The position numbers and the translations under genes were made by a program. A stretch of DNA of 63,616 nucleotides from Pseudaquabacterium pictum (GTDB lineage Bacteria > Pseudomonadota > Gammaproteobacteria > Burkholderiales > Burkholderiaceae_C), in NCBI RefSeq assembly GCF_005403045.1, contig NZ_BJCL01000024.1, positions 1 to 63,616 on the forward strand, written 5' to 3'. The notes under the pieces were generated by a model that saw only the letters and a program-made list of their open reading frames with translations, had not been told where the DNA came from and did no database searches. This document shows, piece after piece, positions 35,656 to 44,706 of the stretch. Within the stretch, counting starts at the first letter, position 1. Each line of letters begins with the position of its first letter.

Positions 35656-37226
35656 CCGGGTCCGCCACCCTGGCGGCCCGCCACCCCTGGCTGGTGCTGG
35701 CGGCCGTGGCCGCCGCCGGCGCGCTGCAGACCCTGGCCTGCGTGCACACCGCTGCCTGGCCGCTGCCGCTGGCGGCCATCGCGCTGCTGGCCTGGGCGGT
35801 GCAGCAGGCCACGCCGCGGCAGGCGGCGCTGCTGGGCTGGGCCTTCGGCACCGCCTGGCTGGGCGCGGCCACCTGGTGGCTGTTCATCAGCATGCACCGC
35901 TACGGCGGGCTGCCGGCACCGCTGGCGGTGGCGGCGGTGGCGCTGCTGTCGGCGGCGCTGTCGGTCTACCTGGGTGCGGCCATGGCCTGGGTGGCACACC
36001 GGCGAAGCGGCCGGCCGCTGGCCGATGCCAGCCGCTTTGCCGCCGGCTGGCTGGCGGCCGAGCTGGCGCGCGGCGTGCTCTTCACCGGCTTCCCCTGGGC
36101 GGCCAGTGGCTACACCCAGGTCGACGGCCCGCTGGCGGTGCTGGCGCCCTGGCTGGGGGTCTACGGCATCGGTGCGCTGCTGGCCTGGGTTGGCGCGTTG
36201 CTGGTGTCCGGGTTATGGCAGGGGCCTGCTGCCCGCTGGCGGCCGGCCGCGCTGGCGCTGGCGGTGCTGGCGCTGCCGGCGGCCTGGGGCATCGTGCTGG
36301 GCCCGCCGGAGTTCACCCGCCCCGGCCGCAGCCTCAATGTGGCGTTGCTGCAGACCAATGTGGCGCAGGACGAGAAGTTCGCCGCCGAGCGCATGCCCGC
36401 CACGCTGGCCTGGGTGGCGCATGCGCTGACCAGCGCGCAGGCCGACCTGGTGGTGACGCCCGAGACCGCCGTGCCGCTGCTGCCGGATCAGCTGCAGGAC
36501 CTGGTGCCCGGCTACTGGGACGGCCTGCGCCAGCACTTCAGCCGGCCTGGCGGCCCGGCGGCGCTGGTGGGCGTGCCGCTGGGCAACTTCGAGGCCGGCT
36601 ACACCAATTCGGTGGTGGGGCTGTCGGCCGACACCGCCGCGCCCGGCGGCGGCTACCGCTACGACAAGACCCATCTGGTGCCGTTTGGCGAGTTCATCCC
36701 CACCGGCTTCCGCTGGTTCACCGAACTGATGAACATCCCGCTGGGTGACTTCAACCGCGGCCCGCTGAATCCGCCATCGTTCGTGGTGGGCGGCGCCCGG
36801 GTGGCGCCCAACATCTGCTACGAAGACCTGTTCGGCGAGGAACTGGCGCGCCGCTTCGCCGACGCCGCCAGCGCCCCCACGGTGCTGGCCAACATCAGCA
36901 ACATCGGCTGGTTTGGTGACACCATCGCCATCCCGCAGCACCTGAACATCTCGCGCCTGCGCAGCCTGGAGCTGCAGCGGCCGATGCTGCGCGCCACCAA
37001 CACTGGCGCCACCGCGGTGATCGATCATCGCGGCGTGGTGCAGGCGGCGCTGCCGCCGTTCACCGTGGGCGTGCTCAACGCCACGGTGCAGGGCCGCGAG
37101 GGGCTGACGCCCTTCGCCCGCTGGGCCGCGGCCGCCGGCCTGTGGCCGCTGTGGGCGCTGGCGGCGCTGGGCCTGGCCTGGCCGCGGCGGCAGGGGGCGG
37201 CCGGTAAACTCGTCGATCGACCTTGA
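35652..37226 (+). CDS. lnt: Apolipoprotein N-acyltransferase
   Basis: Adds the third acyl chain to the N-terminal Cys of lipoproteins in the inner membrane. 524 residues: about seven hydrophobic helices (1-220), nitrilase-like periplasmic domain (230-480) and a last helix near 495-515. The catalytic triad is complete at almost the E. coli positions: Glu271 (TPETAVPLL), Lys339 ([14 protein letters not shown]) and Cys389 ([13 protein letters not shown]). The start is TTG 35652, overlapping the corC stop (TTGA); no ATG fits, so translation is probably coupled. Confidence 0.95.
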   Translation: MTGSATLAARHPWLVLAAVAAAGALQTLACVHTAAWPLPLAAIALLAWAVQQATPRQAALLGWAFGTAWLGAATWWLFISMHRYGGLPAPLAVAAVALLSAALSVYLGAAMAWVAHRRSGRPLADASRFAAGWLAAELARGVLFTGFPWAASGYTQVDGPLAVLAPWLGVYGIGALLAWVGALLVSGLWQGPAARWRPAALALAVLALPAAWGIVLGPPEFTRPGRSLNVALLQTNVAQDEKFAAERMPATLAWVAHALTSAQADLVVTPETAVPLLPDQLQDLVPGYWDGLRQHFSRPGGPAALVGVPLGNFEAGYTNSVVGLSADTAAPGGGYRYDKTHLVPFGEFIPTGFRWFTELMNIPLGDFNRGPLNPPSFVVGGARVAPNICYEDLFGEELARRFADAASAPTVLANISNIGWFGDTIAIPQHLNISRLRSLELQRPMLRATNTGATAVIDHRGVVQAALPPFTVGVLNATVQGREGLTPFARWAAAAGLWPLWALAALGLAWPRRQGAAGKLVDRP

Positions 37227-37236
37227 TTGCCCGTCC

Positions 37237-37255
37237 GCGGGGCCATTTGCCCCGC
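37237..37255 (+). other. Hairpin GCGGGGC-CATTT-GCCCCGC just upstream of glyQ
   Basis: A 7-bp GC stem in the 40-bp gap between lnt and glyQ, ending 11 bases before the glyQ start. It may dampen read-through from lnt or affect access to the glyQ ribosome site. No T-box or glycine riboswitch features are seen. Confidence 0.35.
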
Positions 37256-37266
37256 CGACCCCGTCC

Positions 37267-38220
37267 ATGCTCACCTTCCAGCAACTGATCCTCCGCCTGC
37301 AAGACTACTGGGACAAGCAGGGCTGCGCCCTGCTGCAGCCCTATGACATGGAAGTGGGCGCCGGCACCAGCCACACCGCCACCTTCCTGCGCGCGCTGGG
37401 CCCGGAGCCCTGGAAGGCCGCCTATGTGCAGCCCAGCCGCCGGCCCAAGGACGGCCGCTACGGCCAGAACCCGAACCGCCTGCAGCACTACTACCAGTAC
37501 CAGGTGGTGCTGAAGCCCGCGCCGGCCAACATCCTGGAGCTGTACCTCGGCAGCCTGGAAGCGGTGGGCTTCGACCTGAAGAAGAACGACGTGCGCTTTG
37601 TCGAGGATGACTGGGAGAACCCCACGCTGGGCGCCTGGGGCCTGGGCTGGGAGGTCTGGCTCAACGGCATGGAAGTCACCCAGTTCACCTACTTCCAGCA
37701 GGTGGGCGGCATCGACTGCAAGCCGATCACCGGCGAGATCACCTACGGCCTGGAGCGGCTGGCGATGTACCTGCAGGGCGTGGAGAACGTCTACGACCTG
37801 ACCTTCGCACCCGGCCTGACCTACGGCGACGTCTACCACCAGAACGAGGTGGAGCAGAGCACCTACAACTTCGAGCATAGCAACGTCGAGTTCCTGCTCA
37901 CGGCGTTCGGCGCGCACGAGGGCAATGCCCAGCACCTGATGGCCCAGCAGCTGGCCCTCCCGGCCTACGAGCAGGTGCTGAAGGCCGCCCACACCTTCAA
38001 CCTGCTGGACGCGCGCGGTGCGATCAGCGTCACCGAGCGGGCGGCCTACATCGGCCGCATCCGCAACCTGGCGCGCAGCGTGGCGGCCAGCTACTTGGAC
38101 AGCCGCAAGCGCCTGGGCTTCCCGATGGCGCCGAAGGCCTGGGCCGACGAGGTTATCGCCAAGCTCGACGCCGAGGCCGCGAAGGCCGCGGCGAAGAACG
38201 ACAACAAGAAGGCTGCCTGA
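37267..38220 (+). CDS. glyQ: Glycyl-tRNA synthetase alpha subunit
   Basis: Catalytic subunit of the bacterial alpha2beta2 enzyme, 317 residues against about 303 in E. coli. It is strongly conserved throughout: [48 protein letters not shown] (residues 2-49), [51 protein letters not shown] and [17 protein letters not shown]. The C-terminal lysine/alanine-rich tail is longer than usual. One base separates its stop from glyS. Confidence 0.99.
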   Translation: MLTFQQLILRLQDYWDKQGCALLQPYDMEVGAGTSHTATFLRALGPEPWKAAYVQPSRRPKDGRYGQNPNRLQHYYQYQVVLKPAPANILELYLGSLEAVGFDLKKNDVRFVEDDWENPTLGAWGLGWEVWLNGMEVTQFTYFQQVGGIDCKPITGEITYGLERLAMYLQGVENVYDLTFAPGLTYGDVYHQNEVEQSTYNFEHSNVEFLLTAFGAHEGNAQHLMAQQLALPAYEQVLKAAHTFNLLDARGAISVTERAAYIGRIRNLARSVAASYLDSRKRLGFPMAPKAWADEVIAKLDAEAAKAAAKNDNKKAA

Positions 38221-38221
38221 G

Positions 38222-40387
38222 ATGACCACCAACAACTTGCTGGTTGAACTGTTCGTCGAAGAGCTGCCGCCCAAGGCGCTGAACAAGCTGGGCGAGGCAT
38301 TCGCCGCCACGCTGGCCGATGGGCTGAAGGCCGCCGGCCTGGCCGCGGCCGATGCCGCCGTCACCGCCTACGCCTCGCCCCGGCGCCTGGCCGTGCAGGT
38401 GGCCGGGGTCGCCGCCAAGGCGGCCGACCGCGCGCTGCTGCAGAAGCTGATGCCGGTGGCCGTGGCGCTGGACGCCGCCGGCAACCCCACGCTCGCGCTG
38501 CTGAAGAAGCTGGCCGCGCTCGGTGCCGATGCATCGGTGGTGCCGCAGCTCCAGCGCGCCCCCGACGGCAAGGCCGAGGCGCTGTTCCTCGACAGCACCG
38601 TGCCCGGCGCCACCCTGGGCGAGGGCCTGCAGAAGGCATTGGACGAGGCGCTGACGAAGCTGCCCATCCCGAAGGTGATGACCTACCAGCTAGAAGCCGA
38701 CTGCGAGCAGCCGGGCTGGACCAGCGTGCATTTCGTGCGCCCCGCGCACCGTCTGGTGGCGCTGCATGGCGCCGACGTGGTGCCGGTGCGGGCGCTGGGC
38801 CTGACCGCCGGCCGCGTGACCCAAGGCCACCGCTTCGAGGCCGCCCAGCCCGACGTCACCCTGCGTGATGCCGACAGCTACGCCCAGCAGCTGGCCGACG
38901 AGGGCGCGGTGATCGCCAGCTTCGCCGAGCGCCGCGCCGAGATCGTGCGCCAGCTGACCGCCGCCGCTGCCAAGGAAGGCCTGAAGCCGATCGACGACGA
39001 CGCCCTGCTCGACGAGGTGACGGCCCTGGTCGAGCGGCCGAACGTGCTGGTCTGCCAGTTCGAGCGAGAATTCCTCGGCGTGCCGCAGGAATGCCTGATC
39101 CTGACGATGAAGGCCAACCAGAAGTACTTTCCCCTGCTGGATGCCGCCGGCAAGCTGACGAACAAGTTCCTGATCGTCAGCAACATCCGCCCGGACGACC
39201 CCAGCGCGGTGGTGCAGGGCAACGAGCGGGTGGTGCGCCCGCGCCTGGCCGACGCCAAGTTCTTCTTCGACCAGGACCGCAAGAGGACGCTGGAATCGCG
39301 GGTGGCCGGGCTGGACAAGGTGGTCTACCACGGCAAGCTGGGCAGCCAGGGTGACCGCGCCGAGCGGGTGCGGGCGATCGGCCATGCCATCGTCAACCAG
39401 CTGCGCCTGGCCACCGTGCCGTACACGGTGGACGCGCAGGACGAGTTCGCGGTGCTCGACAGCAAGGTGCAGCAGGCCGCACGCCTGGCCAAGACCGACC
39501 TGCTGACCGACATGGTGGGCGAGTTTCCCGAGCTGCAGGGCATCATGGGCGGCTACTACGCCCGCCACGAGGGCCTGCGCGACGGCGTGGCCATCGCCAT
39601 CGAGGACCATTACAAGCCCCGCTTCGCCGGCGATGCGCTGCCGCGCAACCACACCGGCACGGTGCTGGCGCTGGCCGACAAGCTGGAGACGCTGTGCGGC
39701 CTGTTCGGCATCGGCCAGCTGCCCACCGGCGACAAGGACCCGTTTGCCCTGCGCCGCCATGCGCTGGGCATCATCCGCATCCTGGTCGAGAAGAACCTGC
39801 CGCTGGCCGTGCCGGCGCTGCTGGACGCCGGCTTCGGCGCCTTCGACGAGGGCCAGCTGACGCATGCCGCCGCCCGCGCCGACCTGCTGCAGTTCCTCGA
39901 CGACCGGCTGACCGGCCAGCTGCGCGAGCAGGGCTACAGCGCGCAGGAGGTGGATGCGGTGGTGGCGCTGCGGCCCTCACCCTGGGGCAGCATCCCCAAG
40001 CGGCTGGCGGCGGTGCGCGCCTTTGCCGCGCTGCCCGAGGCCGCGCCCCTGGCGGCGGCCAACAAGCGGGTGGCCAACATCCTGAAGAAGAGCGAGGGCG
40101 GTGCCGCCGCCGCGGTGGACGCCGCGCTGCTGGTGGAGCCGGCCGAGGCGGCGCTGCATGCCGCGCTGGCGGATCTGGCGCCGCAGGCCGACCGGCTGTT
40201 CGAGGGCGGTGACCTGGCCGCGTCGCTGCAGGTGCTGGCGGCGCTGAAGGCGCCGGTCGACGCCTTCTTTGACGGCGTGATGGTCAATGCCGACGATGCC
40301 GCGCTGCGCGCCAACCGGCTGGCGTTGCTGGGCACGCTGCATGCTTCGATGAACCGCGTGGCCGATCTGGCCCGCCTGGCGGCCTGA
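38222..40387 (+). CDS. glyS: Glycyl-tRNA synthetase beta subunit
   Basis: tRNA-recognition subunit of glycyl-tRNA synthetase, 721 residues. MTTNNLLVELFVEELPPKALNKLGEAF, TAYASPRRLAVQV, PEECLILTMKANQKYFPL-type motif (here PQECLILTMKANQKYFPLLD), FFFDQDRKRTLESRVAGLDKVVYHGKLGSQGDRAERV and the HD-like YARHEGL and PFALRRHALGIIRIL segments identify it. ATG 38222 lies one base after the glyQ stop. The frame extends upstream into glyQ but that part is not coding for this protein. Confidence 0.98.
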   Translation: MTTNNLLVELFVEELPPKALNKLGEAFAATLADGLKAAGLAAADAAVTAYASPRRLAVQVAGVAAKAADRALLQKLMPVAVALDAAGNPTLALLKKLAALGADASVVPQLQRAPDGKAEALFLDSTVPGATLGEGLQKALDEALTKLPIPKVMTYQLEADCEQPGWTSVHFVRPAHRLVALHGADVVPVRALGLTAGRVTQGHRFEAAQPDVTLRDADSYAQQLADEGAVIASFAERRAEIVRQLTAAAAKEGLKPIDDDALLDEVTALVERPNVLVCQFEREFLGVPQECLILTMKANQKYFPLLDAAGKLTNKFLIVSNIRPDDPSAVVQGNERVVRPRLADAKFFFDQDRKRTLESRVAGLDKVVYHGKLGSQGDRAERVRAIGHAIVNQLRLATVPYTVDAQDEFAVLDSKVQQAARLAKTDLLTDMVGEFPELQGIMGGYYARHEGLRDGVAIAIEDHYKPRFAGDALPRNHTGTVLALADKLETLCGLFGIGQLPTGDKDPFALRRHALGIIRILVEKNLPLAVPALLDAGFGAFDEGQLTHAAARADLLQFLDDRLTGQLREQGYSAQEVDAVVALRPSPWGSIPKRLAAVRAFAALPEAAPLAAANKRVANILKKSEGGAAAAVDAALLVEPAEAALHAALADLAPQADRLFEGGDLAASLQVLAALKAPVDAFFDGVMVNADDAALRANRLALLGTLHASMNRVADLARLAA

Positions 40388-40413
40388 GTTCTCCGGTGCC
40401 GCTGTCACGCACC

Positions 40414-40992
40414 ATGCAGCACGTCGTCAAGCTCGTCATCCTCGGCCGGGACGGCATCCTCAACGATTTCCGGGACGACCACGTCAAGGCGCCCGAGGAG
40501 TGGTTTCCGATCCCCGGGGCGCTGGAGGCGGTGGCGCGGCTCAACCATGCCGGCTGGCACGCGGTGGTGGCCACCAACCAGTCGGGCATCGGCCGCGGCA
40601 TGATCGACATGGCCTCGGTCAATGCGGTGCATGCCCACATGCACAAGGTGTTGCAGGCCGCCGGCGGCCGCATCGACGCGGTGTTCTTCTGTCCCCACAC
40701 GCCCGAGGACGGCTGCGACTGCCGCAAACCCCAGCCCGGGCTGATGCGCGACATCGGCAAGCGCTACGGCATCGACTTGAAGCAGGTGCCGATGGTGGCT
40801 GACACCCTGCGCGACCTGCAGGCCGCCGCCGCCGCCGGCTGCGAGCCGCATCTGGTGCTCAGCGGCCGCGCCGCGGCGCTGGATGCCGACGCGGTGCAGG
40901 CCATGGTCGACCAGGTACCCGGCACGCGGGTGCATGACGACCTGCCCGCCTTTGCCGAACACCTGCTGGGCCGCGGCGCGGTCCATTCCTGA
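40414..40992 (+). CDS. gmhB: D-glycero-D-manno-heptose-1,7-bisphosphate phosphatase family protein (GmhB), nucleophile Asp replaced by Gly
   Basis: HAD-superfamily enzyme of lipopolysaccharide heptose synthesis. From ATG 40414 it has 192 residues, as usual; GTG 40396 would add six. The phosphate-binding TNQSGIGRG, the zinc-site pattern CPHTPEDGCDCRKPQPG and the late Asp in MVADTLRDLQAA are kept. However, motif I (normally LDRDG, with the first Asp as nucleophile) reads ILGRDGILND: residue 11 is Gly (codon GGC, 40444-40446) and Asp13 remains. If real, classical phospho-Asp chemistry is lost. It lies 26 bp after glyS, before plsC. Confidence 0.85.
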   Translation: MQHVVKLVILGRDGILNDFRDDHVKAPEEWFPIPGALEAVARLNHAGWHAVVATNQSGIGRGMIDMASVNAVHAHMHKVLQAAGGRIDAVFFCPHTPEDGCDCRKPQPGLMRDIGKRYGIDLKQVPMVADTLRDLQAAAAAGCEPHLVLSGRAAALDADAVQAMVDQVPGTRVHDDLPAFAEHLLGRGAVHS

Positions 40993-41006
40993 CAACCGGT
41001 TGCCCG

Positions 41007-41759
41007 ATGATCTACCTGCGCAGCGCGCTCTACATCCTCTTCCTGCTGGTCACGCTGATCCCCTGGGCGCTGGTGGCGGTGGTGTTCTCGGCTTTCCGGC
41101 GCGGCGCGCCGATGTACTGGCTGTGCGCCGGCTGGCTGAAGACCACGATCTGGGGCGCGAAGGCGATCTGTGGCGTCAATTACCGGGTGCAGGGCCTGGA
41201 GCACCTGCCCACCGCCGCCGACTCCACCGCGGCCGTGCTGCTGGCGCCCAAGCACCAGAGCACCTGGGAGACCTTCGCCTTCCCGGCGATCATGCCGCAC
41301 CCGCTGGCCTATGTGTTCAAGCGCGAGCTGCTGTGGATCCCGTTCTTCGGCTGGGCCATCGGCCGCATGGACATGATCCACATCGACCGCAGCCGCCGCA
41401 GCGAGGCCTGGGCCAAGGTGCTGGCCCAGGGCAAGCGGTTGATGGCCCAGGGCAACTGGGTGATCATGTTCCCCGAGGGCACACGCGCCGCGCGCGGGCA
41501 GAAGGGCGAGTACAAGTCGGGCGCCTCGCGCCTGGCCATCATGGCCGGCACGCCCATCGTGCCGATCGCCGTCACCTCGGCACGCTGCTGGCCGCGCCGC
41601 AGCTGGCTGCTGCGACCCGGGCTGATCGAGGTGTCGATCGGCCGGCCGATCCCGGTGGACGGGCGCCGCCCGGATGAGCTGATGCGCGAGGTGGAAGACT
41701 GGATCGAGGCCGAGATGCGGCGCCTGGACCCCGAGGCCTACGCCGCGCCGGCTCCGTAG
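41007..41759 (+). CDS. plsC: 1-acyl-sn-glycerol-3-phosphate acyltransferase
   Basis: Makes phosphatidic acid in the inner membrane. 250 residues with an N-terminal membrane helix (LYILFLLVTLIPWALVAVVFSAF). Acyltransferase motif 1 reads KHQSTWETF, that is H-x4-E rather than H-x4-D, a variant I recall from betaproteobacterial PlsC proteins. Motif 3 is MFPEGTRAARGQKGEYKSGA and motif 4 is PIVPIAVTS. It follows gmhB by 14 bp and precedes the YgjP-like peptidase by 10 bp. Confidence 0.94.
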   Translation: MIYLRSALYILFLLVTLIPWALVAVVFSAFRRGAPMYWLCAGWLKTTIWGAKAICGVNYRVQGLEHLPTAADSTAAVLLAPKHQSTWETFAFPAIMPHPLAYVFKRELLWIPFFGWAIGRMDMIHIDRSRRSEAWAKVLAQGKRLMAQGNWVIMFPEGTRAARGQKGEYKSGASRLAIMAGTPIVPIAVTSARCWPRRSWLLRPGLIEVSIGRPIPVDGRRPDELMREVEDWIEAEMRRLDPEAYAAPAP

Positions 41760-41769
41760 AATCGGCAGC

Positions 41770-42660
41770 ATGTCCAGACCCGGTCCGCACGACGCCGCCC
41801 TGCAGCTGTCGCTGTTCGACCAGCCGCCGGCGCCGCCGCCGGCACGCGCGCGGCACGCCGAGCCGGCCGCTCCGGCGCCGTTGCCCGCGCCCGCGCCGGT
41901 TCCCCATTTCCAGCATCCCCGCGCCCAGCGCAGCATCGCGCTGGCCGGGCACCAGGTCGGCTATGAGTTCCGCCGTGCCCGCCGGCGCAGCATCGGCTTC
42001 GTCGTCGGCACCGAGGGCCTGAGCGTCAGCGCGCCGCGCTGGGTGGCGCTGGCCGAGGTGGAGCAGGCGCTGCAGGCCAAGGCCGCCTGGATCCTGCGCA
42101 AGCTGCATGAGCAGCAGGAGCGCGCCCGCCGGCTGCAGGCGGCCAAGGTGGTGTGGCAGGACGGCACCAGCCTGCCGTTCCTGGGCGAGACGGTGATCCT
42201 GCTGCTCGATCCGCGGGTCACCGGCGCCCAGCTGCACAGCGCCACCGACACCCTGCCCGGCGTGCCGCGGCTCACCCTGCACCTGGGCCTGCCGCAGACC
42301 GCCACGCAGGACCAGATCCGCGAGTTGGTGCAGACCTGGCTGCAACGCCAGGCGCGCCGGGTGTTCGAGGAGCGTTGCGCCCACTTCGTACCGAAACTGG
42401 GCGTGCGCATCAAGCGGCTGTCGCTCAGCTCGGCGGCCACCCGCTGGGGCAGCGCCAGCGCCGATGGCTCGGTGCGGCTGAACTGGCGGCTCATCCATTT
42501 CGCGCTGCCGGTGATCGACTATGTCGTCACCCACGAGCTGGCCCACCTGCGCGAGATGAACCACAGCCCGGCGTTCTGGGAGGTGGTGCGCTCGGTGTTG
42601 CCCGACTTCGAACGCAGCCGCGGCGCGCTGCGCAGCGAAGTGCTGCCGTCGTTAGATTGA
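41770..42660 (+). CDS. YgjP-like zinc metallopeptidase (DUF45/SprT-type fold)
   Basis: Predicted cytosolic metallopeptidase of 296 residues. The first ~50 residues are Pro/Ala-rich with low complexity. The core has RSIGFVVGTEGLSVSAPRWVALAEVEQAL, SSAATRWGSASADGSVRLNWRLIHFALPVIDYVV, then HELAH at 255-259 with third ligand His265 (MNHSPAFW). A partner is usually a type I restriction or plsC-cluster gene; here it ends the corC-to-plsC run. Physiological substrate unknown. Confidence 0.9.
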   Translation: MSRPGPHDAALQLSLFDQPPAPPPARARHAEPAAPAPLPAPAPVPHFQHPRAQRSIALAGHQVGYEFRRARRRSIGFVVGTEGLSVSAPRWVALAEVEQALQAKAAWILRKLHEQQERARRLQAAKVVWQDGTSLPFLGETVILLLDPRVTGAQLHSATDTLPGVPRLTLHLGLPQTATQDQIRELVQTWLQRQARRVFEERCAHFVPKLGVRIKRLSLSSAATRWGSASADGSVRLNWRLIHFALPVIDYVVTHELAHLREMNHSPAFWEVVRSVLPDFERSRGALRSEVLPSLD

Positions 42661-42805
42661 AGGATGCGCCGCCGGGATCTCCGCCTTTTGGGGGAGGTAC
42701 TTCATGGGCCAGACCGGGCAAACTCTGTGCATCTGCTGTCTTCAATGCCAAGCAGGGAGAAAACGGCGCGGCGCCCCCGGTGGGCGATCAGCAAGCCAAC
42801 GGTGC

Positions 42806-42845
42806 AACGGCGGTGGGCCCAACGGCCCATCGCCGTTTTCCTTGG
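42806..42845 (+). terminator. Strong rho-independent terminator
   Basis: AACGGCGGTGGGCC, loop CAAC, GGCCCATCGCCGTT: a 14-bp stem with a single G-U pair, followed by TTCCTT. This is the strongest intrinsic terminator in the window. It is 146 bp after the YgjP-like stop and 33 bp before the LiuR palindrome. It closes either a long 3' UTR or an unrecognised small RNA. The remaining 42661-42805 has no gene I can support. Confidence 0.8.
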
Positions 42846-42877
42846 TGATGTGACCCAAAACCGGCCCGTGGGCTACA

Positions 42878-42893
42878 TTGACGTGCACGTCAA
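42878..42893. promoter_or_regulatory. LiuR operator candidate upstream of liuR (TTGACGTGCACGTCAA)
   Basis: Perfect 16-bp palindrome ending 12 bp before the liuR start. It shares TTGACGT....ACGTCAA with the site at 43370 upstream of liuA, so one regulator probably binds both; autoregulation is implied. Confidence 0.75.
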
Positions 42894-42905
42894 CCCGCCC
42901 GCGCC

Positions 42906-43331
42906 ATGACCGCAGCCACCCCGCGCCCCGCCAAGACCTACACCATCACCGAGCTGGCGCATGAGTTCGACGTCACCCCGCGTGCGATCCGCTTCTACGA
43001 AGACATGGGCCTGCTGCAGCCCAGCCGCGCCGGCCGCAACCGTGTCTACAGCCTGCGTGACCGCACCCGCCTGAAGCTCACCCTGCGCGGCAAGCGGCTG
43101 GGCTTCTCGCTGCAGGAGATCCGCCAGCTGGTGACGATGTACGACAGCGACAGCGACACCGCGCCGCAGCTGCAGGCCTTCGTGCAGGCGCTGGCCGCGC
43201 ACCGGGCGCAGCTGGAGCAACAGCTGGAGGACATCCGCGTCACCCTGGACGAGCTGGCCATGCACGAGGCGCGCTGCCGCCAGCTGCTGGCCGATGCCAG
43301 CGCGCCGAAGGCGCCGCGCCGCAAGGCCTGA
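42906..43331 (+). CDS. liuR: MerR-family transcriptional regulator LiuR (leucine/isovalerate utilisation)
   Basis: DNA-binding regulator of 141 residues. N-terminal MerR winged helix at about 10-80 (TITELAHEFDVTPRAIRFYEDMGLLQPSRAGRNRVYSLRDRTRLKLTLRGKRLGFSLQEIRQL), then a dimer coiled coil at about 88-125 and a short basic tail, with no metal-binding Cys cluster. LiuR proteins control branched-chain amino acid breakdown in beta- and gammaproteobacteria. The direct neighbour liuA and paired palindromes fit this role. The inducer is not readable from sequence. Confidence 0.92.
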   Translation: MTAATPRPAKTYTITELAHEFDVTPRAIRFYEDMGLLQPSRAGRNRVYSLRDRTRLKLTLRGKRLGFSLQEIRQLVTMYDSDSDTAPQLQAFVQALAAHRAQLEQQLEDIRVTLDELAMHEARCRQLLADASAPKAPRRKA

Positions 43332-43364
43332 ATCCCGGGCCGCCGGCAGATCGGCGCTGGCCGG

Positions 43365-43385
43365 TATGATTGACGTTAACGTCAA
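43365..43385 (+). promoter_or_regulatory. LiuR operator and -10 element upstream of liuA (TTGACGTTAACGTCAA at 43370-43385)
   Basis: A perfect 16-bp palindrome, followed by a further CGTCAAC that makes a partial direct repeat. A good -10 hexamer TATGAT (43365-43370) touches its left edge, so a bound protein would cover the promoter. The liuA start is 70 bp downstream. Confidence 0.75.
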
Positions 43386-43454
43386 CGTCAACCAGCGTTC
43401 GGCGCTGCATGATCGGCCAGCCGCCGCCCGTCCAACTTCCACCAGGAGACCGCC

Positions 43455-44636
43455 ATGTCCCAGCTTCCCGGCCTCGACTTCCAGCTCGGCGAGGACATCG
43501 ACGCCTTGCGTGACGCGGTGCAGGCCTTCGCCGCCGCCGAGATCGCCCCGCGTGCGGCCGAGATCGACCGCAGCGACCGCTTCCCGATGGACCTGTGGCG
43601 CAAGATGGGCGAGCTGGGTGTGCTGGGCATCACCGTGCCGGAGCAGTACGGCGGCGCCAACATGGGCTACCTGGCCCACATGGTGGCGATGGAGGAGATC
43701 AGCCGTGCCAGCGCCAGCGTGGGCCTGAGCTACGGCGCGCACAGCAACCTGTGCGTCAACCAGCTCAAGCGCAACGGCACCGAGGCGCAGAAGGCCAGGT
43801 ACCTGCCCAAGCTGATCACCGGCGAGCATGTCGGCGCGCTGGCGATGAGCGAGCCCAATGCCGGCTCCGACGTGATCAGCATGAAGCTGAAAGCCGAAGA
43901 CAAGGGCGGCTACTACCTGCTCAACGGCAGCAAGTTCTGGATCACCAACGGCCCGGATGCCGACACCCTGGTGGTCTACGCCAAGACCGAGCCCGAGCTG
44001 GGCGCCCGCGGCGTCACCGCCTTCATCATCGAGAAGACGATGAAGGGTTTCAGCTGCGCGCAGAAGCTCGACAAGCTGGGCATGCGCGGCAGCCACACCG
44101 GCGAGCTGGTGTTCCAGGATGTGGAAGTACCGGCGCAGAACGTGCTGGGCCAGGTGGGCGGCGGCGCCCGGGTGCTGATGAGCGGGCTGGACTACGAGCG
44201 CGCGGTGCTGGCCGCCGGCCCCATCGGCATCATGCAGAGCGTGATGGACAACGTGGTGCCCTACATCCACGACCGCAAGCAGTTCGGCCAGAGCATCGGC
44301 GAGTTCCAGCTGATCCAGGGCAAGGTGGCCGACATGTACACCGTGCTGCAGGCCGGCCGGGCCTTCTGCTACACCGTGGGCAAGAACCTCGACAAGCTGG
44401 GCGCCGAGCATGTGCGCCAGGTTCGGAAAGACTGCGCCAGCGTCATCCTGTGGTGCGCCGAGAAGGCCACCTGGATGGCCGGCGAGGGCGTGCAGATCTT
44501 CGGCGGCAACGGCTACATCAACGACTACCCGCTGGGCCGGCTGTGGCGCGATGCCAAGCTCTACGAGATCGGCGCCGGCACCTCCGAAATCCGCCGCATG
44601 CTGATCGGCCGCGAGTTGTTCGCCGAGACCATGTGA
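43455..44636 (+). CDS. liuA: Isovaleryl-CoA dehydrogenase
   Basis: FAD enzyme oxidising isovaleryl-CoA to 3-methylcrotonyl-CoA in leucine breakdown. It has 393 residues. The catalytic base Glu248 lies in [18 protein letters not shown], the position specific to isovaleryl-CoA dehydrogenases, rather than in the late position used by other acyl-CoA dehydrogenases. FAD and CoA motifs: [57 protein letters not shown] and [14 protein letters not shown]. An AGGAGA ribosome site precedes ATG 43455. The methylcrotonyl-CoA carboxylase genes usually next to it are not in the window. Confidence 0.96.
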   Translation: MSQLPGLDFQLGEDIDALRDAVQAFAAAEIAPRAAEIDRSDRFPMDLWRKMGELGVLGITVPEQYGGANMGYLAHMVAMEEISRASASVGLSYGAHSNLCVNQLKRNGTEAQKARYLPKLITGEHVGALAMSEPNAGSDVISMKLKAEDKGGYYLLNGSKFWITNGPDADTLVVYAKTEPELGARGVTAFIIEKTMKGFSCAQKLDKLGMRGSHTGELVFQDVEVPAQNVLGQVGGGARVLMSGLDYERAVLAAGPIGIMQSVMDNVVPYIHDRKQFGQSIGEFQLIQGKVADMYTVLQAGRAFCYTVGKNLDKLGAEHVRQVRKDCASVILWCAEKATWMAGEGVQIFGGNGYINDYPLGRLWRDAKLYEIGAGTSEIRRMLIGRELFAETM

Positions 44637-44706
44637 GCCTCCGCGCGGCGGGCGCGCTGCTTAAACTGTGCAGTGCAACATAAAAGAGGCCGGAGGGGCC
44701 GACGCC

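Noticed and set aside
37227..37266. Glycine riboswitch or T-box upstream of glyQ
   Set aside because: The gap is only 40 bp with a single hairpin; far too short and lacking conserved elements of either.
42664..42909. Possible 81-residue gene before liuR
   Set aside because: It runs through the terminator and the LiuR palindrome and has no family features or convincing ribosome site.
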